This document shows positions 1 through 11,129 of a stretch of DNA of 20,705 bases, piece by piece. Origin of the DNA: Haplomitrium mnioides (lineage: Eukaryota > Marchantiophyta > Haplomitriopsida > Calobryales); NCBI GenBank assembly GCA_049999725.1, contig JBNGIS010015046.1, forward strand, positions 17,277-37,981, in the 5' to 3' direction. The notes beneath the pieces were generated by a model. That model was not told the origin of the DNA, made no database searches, and saw only the letters and a program-made list of their open reading frames with translations. Both the position numbers and the translations under genes were made by a program. The stretch's first letter is position 1, and every line of letters starts with the position of its first letter.

Positions 1-119
1 GTTAACACTTCTGAAAGCTCGCTATAAGAACTACTATACCCTTTCGGACCGTACGCCCCTTTCAAACTTTCTGCAGCACCATGTCGAGCTTTTACCTTTC
101 TGGATGCCAAAGCGACGAA

Positions 120-625
120 GTGTCACCCTTTCGGCGCCGGTAGCTCCTCCGTCGGTCGCACCGGCGTTAGCTTTGTTTTTCGGCCGCTCTCATCTTGCTC
201 GCCGATTTGCCGATATATTGTGCTTTCACCGTGCCTTTCGTTTCCCCCCACCGGATAGGCGCTATATCACCTTTCTGGCTCAGCCTTCTTCCCGTTGGAC
301 GGTTTGCGTTGGGTCACCGCTTCGCCACTCATGCGCGTCGTTCGAACCGGTTCACCGACAAGTTGCCTTTTCGCCTTCACTCGCTGTTATTTGGTCAGAT
401 CAGTGATCAGTCCCCCTTTCGGCTCTCCTCTGTGTTTCCTCTTTGGCGAATCTGCGCTAGGTCGCCCCTTCGGCTTCCGCGCTCCTCCTCCTCTCGGGTC
501 TTTGATAGATCGCCCTTCCGGCACTCTCCCGATTTCCTTCAACCAGACCCGCGATAAATCGATGTTTCGGGCCCCTTTCCTTGCTCCCCTGTTGGGTTCC
601 TCGCGGATCCCTTCTAACCGAGCTC
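120..625. repeat. Degenerate tandem repeat of about 48-49 bp, about 10-11 copies
   Basis: A core resembling C(C/A)CCTTTCGGC(T/G)C recurs with near-constant spacing. I place the CGGC-equivalent tetranucleotide at about 132, 181, 227, 276, 323, 372, 420, 471, 519, 568 and 618, giving steps of 49, 46, 49, 47, 49, 48, 51, 48, 49 and 50. Each unit tends to begin with a (A/G)(A/G)TC(G/A)CC-like string (120, 312, 459, 507) and to continue with a CTC/CTCC pyrimidine run. Copies are strongly diverged, so only the core is shared. Similar CTTTCGG or CTTTCTGG motifs at 41, 97 and 783 fall off the register and may be further decayed copies. The unit is not the same sequence as the 51-bp satellite. I found this by eye, and no alignment statistics were run. 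Confidence 0.5.
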
Positions 626-655
626 CCCACATCGGAAGACGGATCGGAACCAAGT

Positions 656-674
656 TAAGTGGGCTCCCCACTTA
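656..674. repeat. Perfect inverted repeat, 8-bp stem and 3-nt loop
   Basis: TAAGTGGG at 656-663 and CCCACTTA at 667-674 are exact reverse complements separated by CTC. The sequence directly downstream (GGGAGG, 675-680) can also pair with the CTCCC at 664-668, so two alternative small hairpins compete here. It lies just right of the decayed 48-bp repeat. No T-run follows, so it is not a bacterial-type terminator. Function is unknown and it may be coincidental in GC-rich DNA. Confidence 0.6.
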
Positions 675-710
675 GGGAGGTGCCTGTCCGCAGATCCGCG
701 GGCCTCTTGG

Positions 711-775
711 TGCCGCCACGTTGTCCGTGGAATCCCGTGAAGGGCTCTGGAGACGCCACGTTTCCGTGGAATCTC
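711..775. repeat. 40-bp imperfect tandem duplication with CCACG/CGTGG arms
   Basis: GCCACG at 715 and again at 755 head two matching segments. Each reads CCACG, a 4-5 nt spacer, then CGTGGAATC, followed by a CCCGTG or TCACGGG-like string. The unit step is 40 bp. Within each copy CCACG and CGTGG form a short inverted repeat. The second copy runs into ACCTTTCGGAG at 781, which resembles the core of the upstream degenerate repeat. No function can be assigned. Confidence 0.55.
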
Positions 776-1242
776 ACGGGACCTTTCGGAGACTCCACTC
801 TTCCGCCAGGACTTACCGACTCGGATGGAGCGTTCTATCGGCCTCGGGAGGGTTCGCTCTTGCTTGCGGGATCGAGGCGTCCCTCTTCCCTAGCCTTGCT
901 GGCCCTCGTGACGATCTCACCTCCTCCTATCAGCTCCTGATGCTTGCTTCCCGATTTGTGACCGTTGTAAGACCCCCGCGATCTTCCTTTCTTCGGAGTG
1001 CCTTCGGGCTTCCTTGTTGTTGATCCCTTATTCTTCCTCCTGCGATCGCCTCGCCATGGGTGGCTACTCTATTCCTTCTCCCCAGCTCCCATCCTCGCAT
1101 CCTCCTTAGGCTCACGGATTCCCGCTGGCCTGCTTTGAAATTGAGAATGGGGTCCCTCCCCTGGCTGGCGATCACTGTTCTCCTTCCTCCTCCCCTCCGC
1201 CATGATCCTGTTTCCCTCCCAGGACTCATGCACTCTGCTCTT

Positions 1243-1269
1243 ATCAGCTGTTTGAGGTAATCAGCTGTT
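1243..1269. repeat. Short direct repeat ATCAGCTGTT, two copies 17 bp apart
   Basis: ATCAGCTGTT occurs at 1243-1252 and 1260-1269. Each copy contains the palindrome CAGCTG. It lies about 100 bp left of the array boundary. It may be chance. Confidence 0.4.
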
Positions 1270-1341
1270 CTTGAGAGGCCTTTACACTCGCAAAGGGACA
1301 TTTGGGTCGCTGATGCTTCTGATTCCGTATGTTAAGCTTTA

Positions 1342-1355
1342 GTGCTCCAAAGCAC
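1342..1355. repeat. Small hairpin beside the array boundary
   Basis: GTGCT (1342-1346) and AGCAC (1351-1355) are reverse complements around a CCAA loop. The first bases recognisable as satellite (CTTATACACAC) begin at 1365, ten bases further on. It marks the last unique sequence before the array. Any role in array initiation or insertion is speculation. Confidence 0.4.
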
Positions 1356-1364
1356 CGGCTGATA

Positions 1365-4300
1365 CTTATACACACTAGGACACATATGTAAGTTCAGTGC
1401 ATGTTTTTATGTGGCCTAGTACATACAAAAACGCATGTGTGAGTTCAATGCATGTTTTCATCTTATCTCTACACACAAGCGTGCATGTGTGACTTCAATG
1501 CATATTTTCATGTGGCCTAATACATACAACATTGCTTGTGTGAGATCAATGCATATTTTCATGTGGCTTCATACACACAAGGATGCATGTATGAGTTTAA
1601 TGCTTATTTTCATATGGCTCAATACACACAAGGATGCGTGTGTGAGTTGAATGCATATTTTCATGCGGTTTAAGATACACAAGGACGTATGTGTGAGTTT
1701 GATGCATATTTTCATGTTGCCTATACAAAGCACACATGATGTAGTTCAATTCATATTTTCATGTGGCCTAATACACACAAGGACGCATTTATGACTTCAA
1801 TGCATATTTTCCTATGGCGGAGTACACACAAGAATGCATGTGTGAGTTCAATGCATATTTTCATGTGGACTTATACACACAAAAACGCATATGTTGTTCC
1901 AATGTATATTTTCATGTTGCCTTATACACACCAAGATGCATGTATGCGTTCAATATATATTTGCATGTGGCCTCATACACACAAGGACGCATGTGTGCGT
2001 TCAATGCATGTTTTCATGTGGCCTAATACACACAAGAAGGAATTTGTAAGTTCAATGCACATTTTCATGTAGCCTAATACACACAACAACACATAGGTGA
2101 GTTCAATGCATATTTTCATGTGGCCTAATACACACATGGATGCATTTGCAAGTTAAATGCATATTTGTATATCGTTTAATACATACAATCATGTATGTGT
2201 GAGTTCAATGCATATTTCCATGTGGCCTAATACACACAAGGATGCACTTGCAAGTTCAATGCATATTTTCATGTTGGGTGTACACACAAGAACGCATGTG
2301 TAGTATCATCACAAATTTTCATGTGGCGTTATACACACAAAGACGCATATGTGAGTTCAATGCATATTTTCATGTGGTCTAATACAAACAAAGACACACG
2401 TCTAAGTTCAATGCATATTTTCATGTTGCCTATACACACAAGGTTCTAAGTGTGAGTTCAATGCATATTTTTAGAAGGTTTTATACACACAAATGCGCAT
2501 ATGTAAGTTGAATGCATATTTTCATGTGGATTAATAAACACAAAGACACATGTCTCAGTTCAATGCATATTTTCATGTGGCCTATATATGCAAGGACGCA
2601 TGTGTGAGTTCAATGAATATTTTCATGTGGCTTTATGCACACAAGCACACACGTGTGAGTTCAATCTATATTTTCATTCGGTCTAGTACACATAAGGACC
2701 CATGTTTGAGTTTAATGCATATTTGTAGATGGCCTAATACATACAAGGACATATGTGTACCTTCAATGCATATATTCATGTGGCGCAATACACACAATGC
2801 ATATTTTCATGTGGCCTAATACACATAATGATGCATGTGTGAGTTCAATACATATTTGTATGTTGCCTATACACACAAGGGCACACGTTTTAGTTCAATG
2901 CATATTTTTATGTTGGCTAATGCACACAAGGACGCATGTATGAGTTCAATGTATACTTTCATGTGGTCTTATACATAGAATAACACATGTGTGAGTTCAA
3001 TCCTTTTTTTCGTGTGGTCTTATATATACAAGGACACATGTCTGAGATCAATGCATATTTTCATGTTGCTTTTACCTACAAAGACGCATGTTTGAGATCA
3101 ATGCATAATTATTTTCATGTGGCTCAATACACACAAGTACGCAGGCATTAGTTCAATCCATGTTCTCATGTGGTCTAATACAGACAAGGACGCAGGTTTG
3201 AGTTCAATGCATATCTTCATATGGCTTTATACACACAAAGACACATGTGTTAGTTAAATGCATATTTTCATGTTGTCTATATGCACTAGCAAGCATGTGT
3301 GAGTTCAATGCATATTTTCATATCGCTTAATACATACAATGATGCATATGTGAGTTCAATGCATGTTTTCATGTGGTTTAATACACACAATGACACATGT
3401 GTGAGTTCAATGCATATTTTCATGTAGACTTAAACACAAAAGGACACATATATGAGTACAATGCACATTCTCATGTTGTCTCACACACATACAAAGACGC
3501 ATGTTTGAGTTCAATGCATATTTGTTTGTGGCCTAATACACACAAAGATGCATGTGTGAGTTCATTGCATAATTTCATGTAGCCTTATACATACAAGGAC
3601 GTATGTGTGAGTTCAATGTATATTTTCATGTAGACTAATACACACAAGTACACATCTTTGAGTTAAATGTATATTTGCATGTTGCCTCATGGACACAAAG
3701 GACATGTGTGTGAGTTCAATGTATATTTTCATGTTGCCTCTACGCACAAACACACATGTTGGATTGCAATGCAAATTTTCATGTGGCCTAATACACACAA
3801 TGACGCATGTGTGACTTCAATGCATATTTTCTAGTGGCCCAATATAGAGAATGATGCATTTGCAAGTTCAATGCATATTTTCATATCGCTTTATATACAC
3901 AATGACGCATATGTGAGTTCAATGCATATTTTCATGTGGCCTAATACACACAAGAACATATGTGTGAGTTCAATGCATATTTTTATGTTGGGAATCCACA
4001 CAAAGACACATGTGTGGGATAAATTCGAATTTTCATGTGGTTTAATACACACAAGAATGCATGTGTGACATCAATGCATATTTTCATGTGGCGTAATAAA
4101 GACAAGAATATAGGTATGAGTTTAATCCATGTTCTTAATAGGTCTGATACACACAAGAATGCATGTCTGAGTTCAATGCATATTATCATGTTTCTTAATA
4201 CACACAAACACGCATATGTGAGTTCAATACATATTTTCATGTGGTCTAATATACACAAGTATGCGTGTGTGAGTTCAATGCATATTTTCATGTTGCCTAT

Positions 4301-4530
4301 ATGCAAAAACACGACTGTGTGAGTTCAATGCATGTTTTCATGTGGCCAAATACACACAAGAACGCATGTGTGAGTTCAATGAATATTTTCATGTTGTTTT
4401 ATACAAACAAGCACACATCTGTGAGTTCAATCCATATTTTCATGTGGCCTAGTACACACAAGGATGCATGTGTGAGTTCAATGCATATTTTAGTGTGGCC
4501 TAATACACACAAGAGCACATGTGTGAGTTC
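1365..4530. repeat. Left edge of the array: diverged monomers with weak higher-order order
   Basis: The first monomers (1365-1500) are atypical: they carry CATGTTTTTATG or CATCTTATCTC in place of the usual CATATTTTCATGTGG. Later monomers are nearer the consensus but vary freely. Two marker strings known from further right appear here: GTTGGG at 2273 after a GATGCACTTGCAAG monomer, and GTTGGG at 3987 after a GATGCATTTGCAAG monomer at about 3852. A double GAGATCAATGCAT pair at about 3045-3105 is followed by an AATCCATGTTCTCATG monomer, resembling the blocks right of 15.4 kb. The region therefore looks like old, partly decayed copies of the same higher-order units. Confidence 0.7.
2765..2795. 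repeat. Truncated 31-bp monomer
   Basis: Consecutive AATGCAT starts lie at 2765 and 2796, only 31 bp apart. The stretch from ACACACAA runs directly into TGCATATTTTCATG, so the GGACGCATGTGTGAGTTC part (20 bp) is missing. The junction shares CAA on both sides, consistent with a microhomology deletion. Confidence 0.75.
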
Positions 4531-4936
4531 AATGCATATTTTCATGTGACCTAATACACACAAGGATGCATTTGCAAGTTCAATGCATATTTTCATATCT
4601 CGTAATACAGACAATGATGGAGATATGAGTTCAATGCATATTTTCATTTGGCTTTATACGCAAAAAGACAGATGTGTGAGTTCAATGCATATTTTCATGT
4701 TGGGTATACAAACAAGGACACATGTGTTGGTTCAATAGGAATTTTTATATTGCTTAATACACACAAGGAGACATGTATGAGTTCAATGCATATTTTCATG
4801 AGGTCTAATACAAACAAGAATTCACGTCTTAGTTCAATGGACATTGTCATGTTGTTCTATACACACAAGGTTGCATTAGTGAGTTCAATATACATTTTGA
4901 TGTGGTCTTATGCACACAAAGACGCATGTGTAAGTT
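4531..4936. repeat. P module copy 1 (diverged, 8 of 10 monomers recognisable)
   Basis: Ordered variant monomers match the later P modules. They run: GATGCATTTGCAAG; ACAGACAATGATGG; TTTGGCTTTATACGC with GACAGATGTGTGAG; GTTGGGTATAC at 4699; AAGGAGACATG; a CTAATACAAACAAG monomer; ACATTGTCATGTTG with AAGGTTGCAT at 4871; then AATATACATTTTGATGTGG. Offsets from the module start are 168 bp to GTTGGG and 340 bp to TTGCAT, the same as in the other copies. The last two monomers of the ten-monomer block are not convincing here. Confidence 0.75.
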
Positions 4937-6243
4937 CAATGAAAATTTTCATGTGGTCTTATACACACAAGAATGCCTGTATGAGTTCAATCCATATTTT
5001 CATGTGGTCTTTTATACACAATGACACATGTTTGGGTTCAATGAATATTTTCATGTGGCCTTATAAACACAAGGATGTATGTGTGAGTTCAGTGCAGGTT
5101 TTCATGTAGCCTAATACACACAAGGATGCATAGGTGAGTTGAATGCATATTTTCATGTAGCCTTAAACACATAATGACACCTGTATGAGTTCAGTCCATA
5201 TTTTCATTTGGCCTAATACACACAAAGGTGTATGTGTGAGTTTAATGCCTTTTTTAATGTTACTTAGTACAAACAAAGACCAATTACTTCAGTGCATATA
5301 TTCATGTGTCTTAATACACACAAAGACGCATGTGTGAGTTCAATGCATATTTTCATGTAGCCCTATACACACAAGGATGCATGTGTGAGTACAATGCATG
5401 TTTTCATCTAGCCTTATACATACAATGACACATGTGTGAGTTCAATTCATATTTTCATATAGCCTAATACATACAAGGATGCATGTGTGAGACCAATGCA
5501 TATTTTCATGTGGCATACACACAAGTACGCATGTGTGAGATCAATGCATATTTTCATGTGGCTTAATACATAGAAGGACGCAAGTATGAGTTCAATGCAT
5601 GTTCTCAAGGGGCCCAATACACACAAGAACGCATGTCTGAGTTCAATGCATATTTTCATGTGGCTCAATATACACAAGGACACATGTGTGAGTTCAATGT
5701 ATATTTTCATGTGGTCTTATATACACAATGATGCATGAATGAGTTCAATGCATATTTTCATGTTGCCTATATCCACAAGCACACATGTGTAAGGTTCAAT
5801 GCATTTTTTCATGTGTTCAATACACACAAGAACACATGTGTAAGTTCAATGCATATTCTCATGTGGCCTAATACACACAAGGGCGCATGTGTGAGTTCAA
5901 TGCAAATTTTAATGTGGACTTATACACAAAATGACGCATGTGTGAGTTCAATGCATATTTTTATATTGCATCATACATATAAAGATGCATGTGAGACTAC
6001 AATGCATATATTTATGTGGCCATATGCATACAAGAACGCATATGTGAGTTCAATGCACATTTTCATGTGGCTTAATACACACAAGAACACATGTGTGAGT
6101 TCAACCCATATTTGCATTTTGATTAATACACACAAGAATGCATCTGCAAGTTCAATGCATATTTTCATGTCGTATAGTACACATAATGATGCATATGAGA
6201 GTTCAATGTATATTTTCATGTAGCATAATACACACAAGAACAT

Positions 6244-7055
6244 ATGTGTGAGCTCAATGCACATTTTCATGTTGGGCAAACACACAAAGACGCATATGTC
6301 GGATCAATGCATATTTTCATGTGCTATAAAACACACAAGAATGCATGTATAAGTTCAATCCATATTTTCATGTGGCCTAATATAAACAAGGACCCATGTG
6401 TGAGTTCAATGCGCATTTTTATGTTGCCTATACACAAAAAGACACATGTATAAGTTCAATGCATATTTTCATGTGGCCTAATACACACAAAGATGTATGT
6501 GTGAGTTCAATGCATTATTTCATGTGGGCAAGTACACACAAGTACACATGCGTGAGTTCAATGCATGTTTTCATGTGGTCTAATACACACAAAGACGGGT
6601 GTCTGAGTTCAATGCACATTTTCATGTAGCCTATACACACAATGGCACATGTGTGAGTTCAATGCATATTTTCATGTGGCCTAATACACACAAAGAAACA
6701 TGTGTAAGTTCAATCCATATTTTCATTTAGTCTAATACACACAATGATGCATGTGTGAGTTTAATGCACATTTTTGTGTGGCGTAATACACACAAGAACA
6801 CATGTGTGAGTTGAGTGCATATTTTCAAAAGGCCTTAGAAAGAAAATGATGCATCTGCAAGTTCAATGCATATTTTCATGTTGCCTAATGCAAACAATGA
6901 CACATATGTGAGTTCAATGCATATTATTTTTTGGCCTTCTACACACAAAGAAAGATGTGTGAGTTCAATGCATACTTTCATGTTGGGTATGCACAGAAGG
7001 ACGCATGTGTCGGATCAATGTGAATTTTAATGTGGTCTTATACACACAATGAGGC
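6244..7055. repeat. Recent higher-order repeat, copy A (16 monomers, 812 bp)
   Basis: The copy begins at ATGTGTGAGCTCAATGC followed by GTTGGGCAAAC (6271) and repeats in the same order 812 bp further on. Diagnostic monomers in order are GTGCTATAAAAC, AATCCATATT with CCTAATATAAAC, AATGCGCATTTTTATG, CATTATTTCATGTGGGC, AAAGACGGGTGTCTGAG, CAAAAGGCCTTAGAAAG (about 6825) and GTTGGGTATGCACAG (6982). Over the first 200 bp I count only about four differences from copy B, whereas unrelated monomers differ far more, so the duplication is recent. It ends with the first five monomers of the P module. Confidence 0.9.
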
Positions 7056-7868
7056 ATGTGTGAGCTCAATGCACATTTTCATGTTGGGCAAACACACAAA
7101 GACGCATATGTCAGATCAATGCATATTTTCATGTGCTATAAAACACACAAGAATGCATGTATAAGTTCAATCCATATTTTCATGTGGCCTAATACAAACA
7201 AGGGCCCATGTGTGAGTTCAATGCGCATTTTTATGTTGCTTATACACAAAAAGACACATGTGTGAGTTCAATGCATATTTTCATGTGGCCTAATACACAC
7301 AAAGATGCATGTGTGAGTTCAATGCATTATTTCATGTGGGCAAGTACACACAAGTACACATGCGTGAGTTCAATGCATATTTTCATGTGGTCTAATACAC
7401 ACAAAGACGGGTGTCTGAGTTCAATGCACATTTTCATGTAACCTATACACACAAGGGCACATGTGTGAGTTCAATGCATATTTTCATGTGGCCTAATACA
7501 CACAAAGAAACATGTGTAAGTTCAATCCATATTTTTATTTAGTCTAATACACACAAGGATGCATGTGTGAGTTTAATGCACATTTTTATGTGGTGTAATA
7601 TACACAAGAACACATGTGTGAGTTGAGTGCATATTTTCAAAAGGCCTTAGAAAGAGAATGATGCATCTGCAAGTTCAATGCATATTTTCATGTTGCCTAA
7701 TGCAGACAATGACACATATGTGAGTTTCAATGCATATCATTATTTGGCCTTGTACACACAAAGAGAGATGTGTGAGTTCAATGCATACTTTTATGTTGGG
7801 TATTCACAGAAAGACGCATGTGTGGGATCAATGTGAATTTTAATGTGGTCTAATACACACAAGGAGGC
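7056..7868. repeat. Recent higher-order repeat, copy B (16 monomers, 813 bp)
   Basis: Monomer order is the same as in copy A: GTTGGGCAAAC at 7083, GTGCTATAAAAC, AATGCGCATTTTTATG, CATTATTTCATGTGGGC, AAAGACGGGTGTCTGAG, the CAAAAGGCCTTAGAAAG monomer starting at 7626 (6814 in A) and GTTGGGTATTCACAG at 7795. The single extra base relative to A fits the extra T in GTGAGTTTCAATGC near 7724. The CTTATACACACAATGAGG monomer at its left junction matches the CTAATACACACAAGGAGG monomers that end B and C. Confidence 0.9.
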
Positions 7869-8580
7869 ATGTGTGAGCTCAATGCACATTTTCATGTTGG
7901 GCAAACACACAAAGACGTATATGTCAGATCAATGCATATTTTCATGTGTTATAAAACACACAAGGATGCATGTGTAAGTTCAATGCATATTTTCATGTGG
8001 CATAATACACACAAAGATGCATGTGTGAGTTCAATACATTGTTTCATGTGGGGAAATACACACAAGTACACATGTGTGAGTTCAATGCATATTTCCATGC
8101 GGTCTAATACACACAAAGACGAGTGTCTGAGTTCAATGCATATTTTCATGTAGCCCTATACACACAAGGGCGCATGTGTGAGTTCAATGCATATTTTCAT
8201 GTGGCCTAATACACACAAGGAAACATGTGTAAGTTCAATACATATTTTCATTTAGTCTAATACACACAAGGATGCATGTGTGGGTTTAATGCACATTTTT
8301 ATGTGGCGTAATACACACAAGAACACATGTGTGAGTTCAGTGCACATTTTCAAAAGGCCTTAGAAATAGAATGATGCATCTGCAAGTTCAATGCATATTT
8401 TCATGTTGCCTAATGTAGACAATGACACATATGTGAGTTCAATGCATATTATTATTTGGTCTTCTACACACAAAGAGAAATGTGTGAGTTCAATGTATAC
8501 TTTCATGTTGGGTATGCATAGAAGGACGCATGTGTGGGATCAATGTGAATTTTAATGTGGTCTAATACACACAAGGAGGC
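7869..8580. repeat. Recent higher-order repeat, copy C (14 monomers, 712 bp; two monomers missing)
   Basis: The order is that of copies A and B, except that the AATCCATATT/CTAATACAAAC monomer and the following AATGCGCATTTTTATG monomer (51 + 50 bp in B) are absent. GTGTTATAAAAC is followed one monomer later by GTGGCATAATAC and then CATTGTTTCATGTGGGG. The length difference between B and C (813 - 712 = 101 bp) is exactly that two-monomer loss. The right end leads directly into the second half of a P module. Confidence 0.88.
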
Positions 8581-8842
8581 ATGTGTGAGTTCAATGCATA
8601 TTTTCATGTGGCTGTTTACAAACAAGAAAGTACGTGTGAGTTCAATGCATATCATCATGTTGCCTATACACACAAGGTTGCATGTATGAGTTCAATATAC
8701 ATTTTCATGTGGCTTTATACACACAAAGATGCATATGTGAGTAGAATGCATATTTTCATGTAGCCTAATACACACAAACAAGCATGTCTGAGTTCAATGC
8801 ATATTTTCATGTGGCCTATAAAAATAAGGACGAATGTGTGAG
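8339..8842. repeat. P module copy 2 (ten monomers, 504 bp)
   Basis: The ten monomers run in order: CAAAAGGCCTTAGAAATAG with GCATCTGCAAG; GTAGACAATGACAC; TTTGGTCTTCTACAC; GTTGGGTATGCATAG (8507) with GTGGGATC; AATTTTAATGTGG with GGAGGCATG; GGCTGTTTACAAAC; CATATCATCATGTTGCC with AAGGTTGCATG (8678); AATATACATTTTCATG; TAGCCTAATACACACAAAC; GGCCTATAAAAATAAGG. The first five monomers also belong to higher-order copy C, which shows that the 812-bp unit was excised from a pre-existing P context. Confidence 0.85.
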
Positions 8843-9268
8843 TTCAATGCATATTTTCATGTGGCTTAATACACACAAGGACACATATGTGAGTTCAATC
8901 CATATATTCATTTGGTCTAATACACACCAAAATGCATCTCCAAGTTCAATGCATATTGTCATGTCGCTTAATACACACAATGACGCATATGTGAGTTCAA
9001 TGCATATTTTCATGTGGCATAATACACACAAGAACGCATCTATGAGTTCAACGCACATTTTCATGTGGCCTAATACACTCAAGGACACATGTGTGACTTC
9101 AATCCATATTTTCATTTCCATTAGTACACACAAGGATGCATCCGCAAGTTTCATGCATATTTTCATGTCGCCTAATACACACAATGACACATATGTGAGT
9201 TCAATGCATATTTTCATGTGGTCTAATACACACAAGAATAGATGTGTGAGTTCAATGCACATTTTCAT

Positions 9269-9600
9269 GTTGGGCATACACACAAAGACCCATGTGTCGG
9301 ATCAATGCATATTTTCATGTGTTATAATACACAAAAGAACCCATGTGTGAGTTTAATCCATATTTTCATGTGGTCTAATACAAACAAGGACCCATGCGTG
9401 AGTTCAATGCATATTTTCATAGGGGCTAGTCCATAAAAGAACGCATGTATGAGTTCAATGCATATTTGTATATTGCCTATACACAAATAGATGCATGTGT
9501 GAGCTCAATGCATATTTTCATGTGGCCTAATACACACAAATATACATGTGTGAGTTCAATGCATTGTTTCATATGGCCAAGTGCACACAAGAACTCATGT
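9269..9600. repeat. Q module with its R tail
   Basis: GTTGGGCATAC at 9269 is followed by CGGATCAATGC, a GTGTTATAATAC monomer, an AATCCATATT monomer with CTAATACAAAC, then CATAGGGGCTAGTCC, a 50-bp TTGCCTATAC monomer and the CATTGTTTCATATGGCC monomer near 9562. The same run of variants recurs after Q at 11704 and 13125 and, in part, after 6271, 7083, 10079, 13959 and 15076. It is an ordered multi-monomer block independent of P. Confidence 0.75.
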
Positions 9601-10078
9601 GTGAGTTCAATGCATATTTCCATGTAGCCTAATACACACAAACACGCGTGTCTCATTTCAATGCATATTTTCATGTGCCCTATACACAAGGACACATATG
9701 TGAGTTCAATCCATATATTCATTTGGTCTAATAAACACGTGGATGCATCTGCAAGTTCAATGCATATTTTCATGTCACCTAATGCACACAATAGCATATA
9801 TGTGAGTTCAATACATATTTTCATGTGGCCTAATACACACAAAAAAGTATCAATGAGTTCAATGCATATTTCATATAGCCTAATACACACAAGAATACAT
9901 GTGTGAGTTCAATCCATATTTCTATTTTGATTAATACACAAAAGGATGCATCTGCAAGTTCAATGCATATTTTCATGTTGCCTTATACACACAATGACAC
10001 ATATGTGAGTTCAATGCATATTCTCATGTGCTCTAATAAACACAAAGACAGATGTGTGCATTCAATGCACATTTTCAT

Positions 10079-10250
10079 GTTGGGCATACACACAAAGACG
10101 CATGTGTTGGATCAATGCATATTTTCATGTGCTATAATACACACAAGAACTCATGTATGAGTTCAATCCATATTTTCATGTGGCCTAATACAAACAAGAA
10201 CGCATGTGTGAGTTCAACCCATATATTCATTTAGCCTAATCCACACCACG
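10079..10250. repeat. Q module, short tail
   Basis: GTTGGGCATAC at 10079, TTGGATCAATGC one monomer on, GTGCTATAATAC, then an AATCCATATT monomer with CTAATACAAAC. It lies 810 bp after the Q at 9269. The R tail seen at 9400-9600 is missing here and the sequence returns to GCATTTGCAAG monomers by about 10250. Confidence 0.65.
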
Positions 10251-10537
10251 ATGCATTTGCAAGTTCAATGCATATTTTCATGTGGCTTAATACACACAAG
10301 AACGCATCTGTGAGTTCAACGCACATTTTCATGTGGCTTTATACACACAAGGACACATGTGTGATTTCAGTCCATATTTTCATTTTGATTAATACACACA
10401 ATGATGCATGTGCAAGTTCAATGCATATTTTTCATGTCGCCTAATACACACAATGACACATATGTGAGTTCAATGCATATTTTCATGTGGCCTCATACAC
10501 ACAAGGACATATGTGTGAGTTTGATACACATTTTGAT

Positions 10538-10860
10538 ATTGGGCATACACACAAAGATGCATGTGTTGGATCAATGCATATTTTCATTGCCAAAATACGG
10601 ACAAGAACACATGTGTGAGTTCAATCCATATTTTCATGTTGCCTAATACAAAAAGGGACCCATGTGTGAGTTCAATGCATATTTTCATGAGGGCTTATAC
10701 ATACAAGAATGCATGTGTGAGTTCATTGCATATTTTTATGTTGACTATACACAAAAATACGCATGTGTGAGTTCAATGCATATTTTCATGTGGTTTAATA
10801 CACACAAATACGCATGTGTAATTTTAATACATTGTTCATATGGCCAAGTACACACAATGA
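10538..10860. repeat. Q module with diverged R tail
   Basis: ATTGGGCATAC at 10538, TTGGATCAATGC, a CATTGCCAAAATACGG monomer, AATCCATATT, CATGAGGGCTTATAC, a TTGACTATAC 50-bp monomer and a CATTGTTCATATGGCC monomer near 10830 in order. It lies 459 bp (9 x 51) after the Q at 10079. Confidence 0.65.
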
Positions 10861-11129
10861 CGCATGTGTGAGTTCAGTGTATATTTCCATGTGGCTTAAA
10901 TCACACAAAGATGCGTGTCTCAGTTCAATGCACATCTTCATGTTGACTATACACACAAGGGCACATGTATGAGTTCAATGCATATTTTCATGTGCTCTAA
11001 TACACACAATGATGCATATGTGAGTTCAATCCATATTTTTATTTGGCCCAATGCACACAATGATGCATATGTGAGTTTAATGCACATTTTTATGTGGCCT
11101 AATACACACAAGAACACATATGTGAGTTC

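Larger units (their letters stand above)
1..1364. other. CpG-rich, pyrimidine-biased non-array flank with no recognisable gene
   Basis: This stretch is clearly unlike the array to its right. It is GC- and CpG-rich, and the plus strand is dominated by C/T runs. Several short open frames of 60-126 codons exist on both strands (for example 295-675 plus, 930-1301 minus), but they overlap one another. Their translations are low-complexity Pro/Ser/Arg/Leu strings and show no domain I recognise. I see no tRNA, rRNA, LTR end, transposase motif, polyadenylation cluster or clear splice structure. The left part holds a decayed tandem repeat, listed separately. The rest (about 780-1240) holds nothing I can name. 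It could be an untranslated or upstream part of a gene, a decayed transposable-element fragment, or plain intergenic DNA. Confidence 0.7.

Noticed and set aside
656-674. Hairpin as a transcription terminator
   Set aside because: The stem is perfect, but no T-tract follows and the window looks eukaryotic, where such terminators are not expected.
295-675. Overlapping open frames of 94-126 codons in the GC-rich flank (plus and minus)
   Set aside because: Several frames and both strands are open at once, as expected for GC-rich, stop-poor DNA. The translations are low-complexity and show no family resemblance I can name, and part of the region is a decayed tandem repeat.
930-1301. 123-codon minus-strand open frame rich in Arg and Gly
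   Set aside because: It reads through a C/T-rich plus strand, so Arg/Gly/Glu-rich composition is expected on the minus strand. There is no conserved motif and no supporting neighbour.
8784-9350. 188-codon open frame made of 17-residue repeats (MHIFMW... type), and many similar ones on both strands
   Set aside because: The frame exists because the 51-bp period is divisible by 3 and the monomer has no stop in that frame. The opposite strand is open over the same bases, frames end wherever a 50-bp monomer occurs, and the peptide has no recognisable domain. I do not call any of these genes.
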